Positions 6,383 to 7,220 of a stretch of DNA of 7,220 bases are shown one piece after another; positions within the stretch are counted from its first letter, which is position 1; every line of letters starts with the position of its first letter. Location of the stretch: contig JABSSP010000153.1 in assembly GCA_013213985.1 (NCBI GenBank), positions 1 through 7,220 on the forward strand, given 5' to 3'. The position numbers and the translations under genes are program-made. The DNA is from Candidatus Babelota bacterium (GTDB lineage: Bacteria > Babelota > Babeliae > Babelales > Vermiphilaceae). The notes under the pieces are model-generated. The model ran no database searches. It was not told where the DNA came from and saw only the letters and a list, made by a program, of their open reading frames with translations.

Positions 6383-7220
6383 ATAGTCCAGATATTGTCT
6401 GTTCAATACGTCCGCTCAGCTGCAAATCAAACAGATGTACCTGTACCTGGGCAAGACTTAACCCACTTTTGACCATAATATCGTCAATATTTGTCGGCTG
6501 ATCACAGTAATCAACAATTTTGTCTTCGACCGTGATGAGAGTTTTTTTGGTTTTCTGAGCAATCATCCTATCAGTCCTACCAATTGGTATTTGCTGATTT
6601 TTTTCAATTTTGGTCGGCACTTTCACATTATTTTTCTTTTGAGTAACAACCTGTTCTCCAAGTGCCTGCAGTATATCTTGTGCACCTTGCACCAATAAAG
6701 CCCCTTGCTGAATAAGCATGTGACATCCAGCACTCAACTCATCTTCAATCGACCCTGGAAGAGCAAAAACATCTCGTCCTTGTTCGAGAGCGCAATAAGC
6801 CGTAATGAGCGCACCACTTTTTTTGGCTGCCTGAACCACAAAACACCCATGACTTAACCCTGAAATAATCCGATTTCGGGTGGGGAAATTTCCTGGGTGA
6901 GGATCAGTAGTAAGAGGAAAACTACTCAAAAGTGTGCCTCCCGATTCTTTTATTGATTCAAATAATTTTTCATTTGCTGCCGGATATGGCCGCAATAAAC
7001 CAGAACCCAATACTACAACTGTTTTACCTCCTGCCACTAACGTACTAGTATGAGCCATAGTATCAGCGCCATACGCACCTCCGCTTATAATGGTCCATCC
7101 ATAAGCAACTAAATCCGGCACTACATGTGCAATAGTGCGCTGAGCATAACTCCCGGCTTTGCGAGCACCTACAATGGCGACGGTTTTATGATCAGAAGGG
7201 GGTGCCCCCTGCCAGTACAA
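6369..7220 (-). CDS. dprA: DNA processing protein DprA, 5' partial
   Basis: The frame is open to the right edge, so the N-terminus lies outside the window; the first visible codon, TTG, is most likely an internal Leu of the LYWQG motif, not a start. The visible 283 residues hold the Rossmann-like DprA core: VGARKAG (17-23), SGGAYGAD (46-53), GGKTVVVLGSGL (64-75), FPTRNRII (112-119) and SGALITA (135-141), then ALPG. A charged linker follows, then a winged-helix-like C-terminal domain (about 225-283) as in many DprA proteins. DprA protects incoming single-stranded DNA and loads RecA during natural transformation. The second motif carries Tyr-Gly-Ala-Asp where many homologues have x-Gly-Ile-Asp; I do not know that this matters. 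It lies 216 bases upstream of rpmF, probably as a separate transcription unit. Confidence 0.94.
   Translation of the reverse strand: MYWQGAPPSDHKTVAIVGARKAGSYAQRTIAHVVPDLVAYGWTIISGGAYGADTMAHTSTLVAGGKTVVVLGSGLLRPYPAANEKLFESIKESGGTLLSSFPLTTDPHPGNFPTRNRIISGLSHGCFVVQAAKKSGALITAYCALEQGRDVFALPGSIEDELSAGCHMLIQQGALLVQGAQDILQALGEQVVTQKKNNVKVPTKIEKNQQIPIGRTDRMIAQKTKKTLITVEDKIVDYCDQPTNIDDIMVKSGLSLAQVQVHLFDLQLSGRIEQTISGLWVAQ

Noticed and set aside
7218..7220. TTG at the right edge as the dprA start
   Set aside because: It encodes the Leu of the LYWQG segment that lies inside DprA proteins; the N-terminal part is outside the window.
1..7220. CRISPR array, insertion sequence or attachment site
   Set aside because: No regularly spaced repeats, transposase or terminal inverted repeats were seen; apart from the partial barrel-like gene, every gene is a chromosomal housekeeping type.

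Overview
The window is about 38% GC by eye and gene-dense. It looks like part of a chromosome from a Gram-negative-type bacterium with a reduced or host-dependent lifestyle. The left-hand gene (+ strand) encodes a Cys-rich outer-membrane beta-barrel-like protein ending in Phe. Its motifs (SFDL...SRYML, GYNYWKRS, a C-terminal GIWLKSGFSF) resemble a paralogous family I remember from Candidatus Dependentiae (TM6). That assignment is from memory and is moderate to weak; the rest of the annotation does not depend on it.

Layout: (1) 1-1222, + strand, a beta-barrel-like protein whose 5' end lies outside the window. (2) 1225-1261, a hairpin with T-tracts on both strands, placed as a shared terminator between convergent genes. 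(3) 6152 down to 1290, all on the - strand: rpmF (L32), plsX, a membrane-anchored TPR/YfgM-like protein, gltX, a fabD-like gene and acpP. Gaps are 40, 83, 48, 33 and 6 bases, so this is probably one operon, with a likely promoter just upstream of rpmF (perfect TATAAT). (4) 6153-6368, a 216-base AT-rich intergenic region with that promoter and an inverted repeat. (5) 6369-7220, - strand, the 3' part of dprA (natural transformation), running off the right edge.

How the genes fit together: rpmF-plsX-...-fabD-acpP is the skeleton of the classical bacterial fab locus (rpmF-plsX-fabH-fabD-fabG-acpP-fabF), but fabH, fabG and fabF are absent here and a TPR gene and gltX sit in the middle. PlsX and ACP look intact: the ACP keeps its DSL phosphopantetheine site. 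They could pass acyl groups from acyl-ACP to acyl-phosphate for phospholipid synthesis.

The most striking observation is the FabD-like protein. It aligns along its length with malonyl-CoA:ACP transacylase, but the GHSLGE nucleophile motif reads GYNDGE (Ser to Asn). The malonyl-binding Arg and two active-site Gln residues are also replaced, and only the His is kept. The frame is intact and the gene is 6 bases from acpP. This points to a conserved-looking pseudoenzyme, perhaps an ACP-binding protein, in a lineage that may have lost malonyl-dependent chain elongation. That role is inference.
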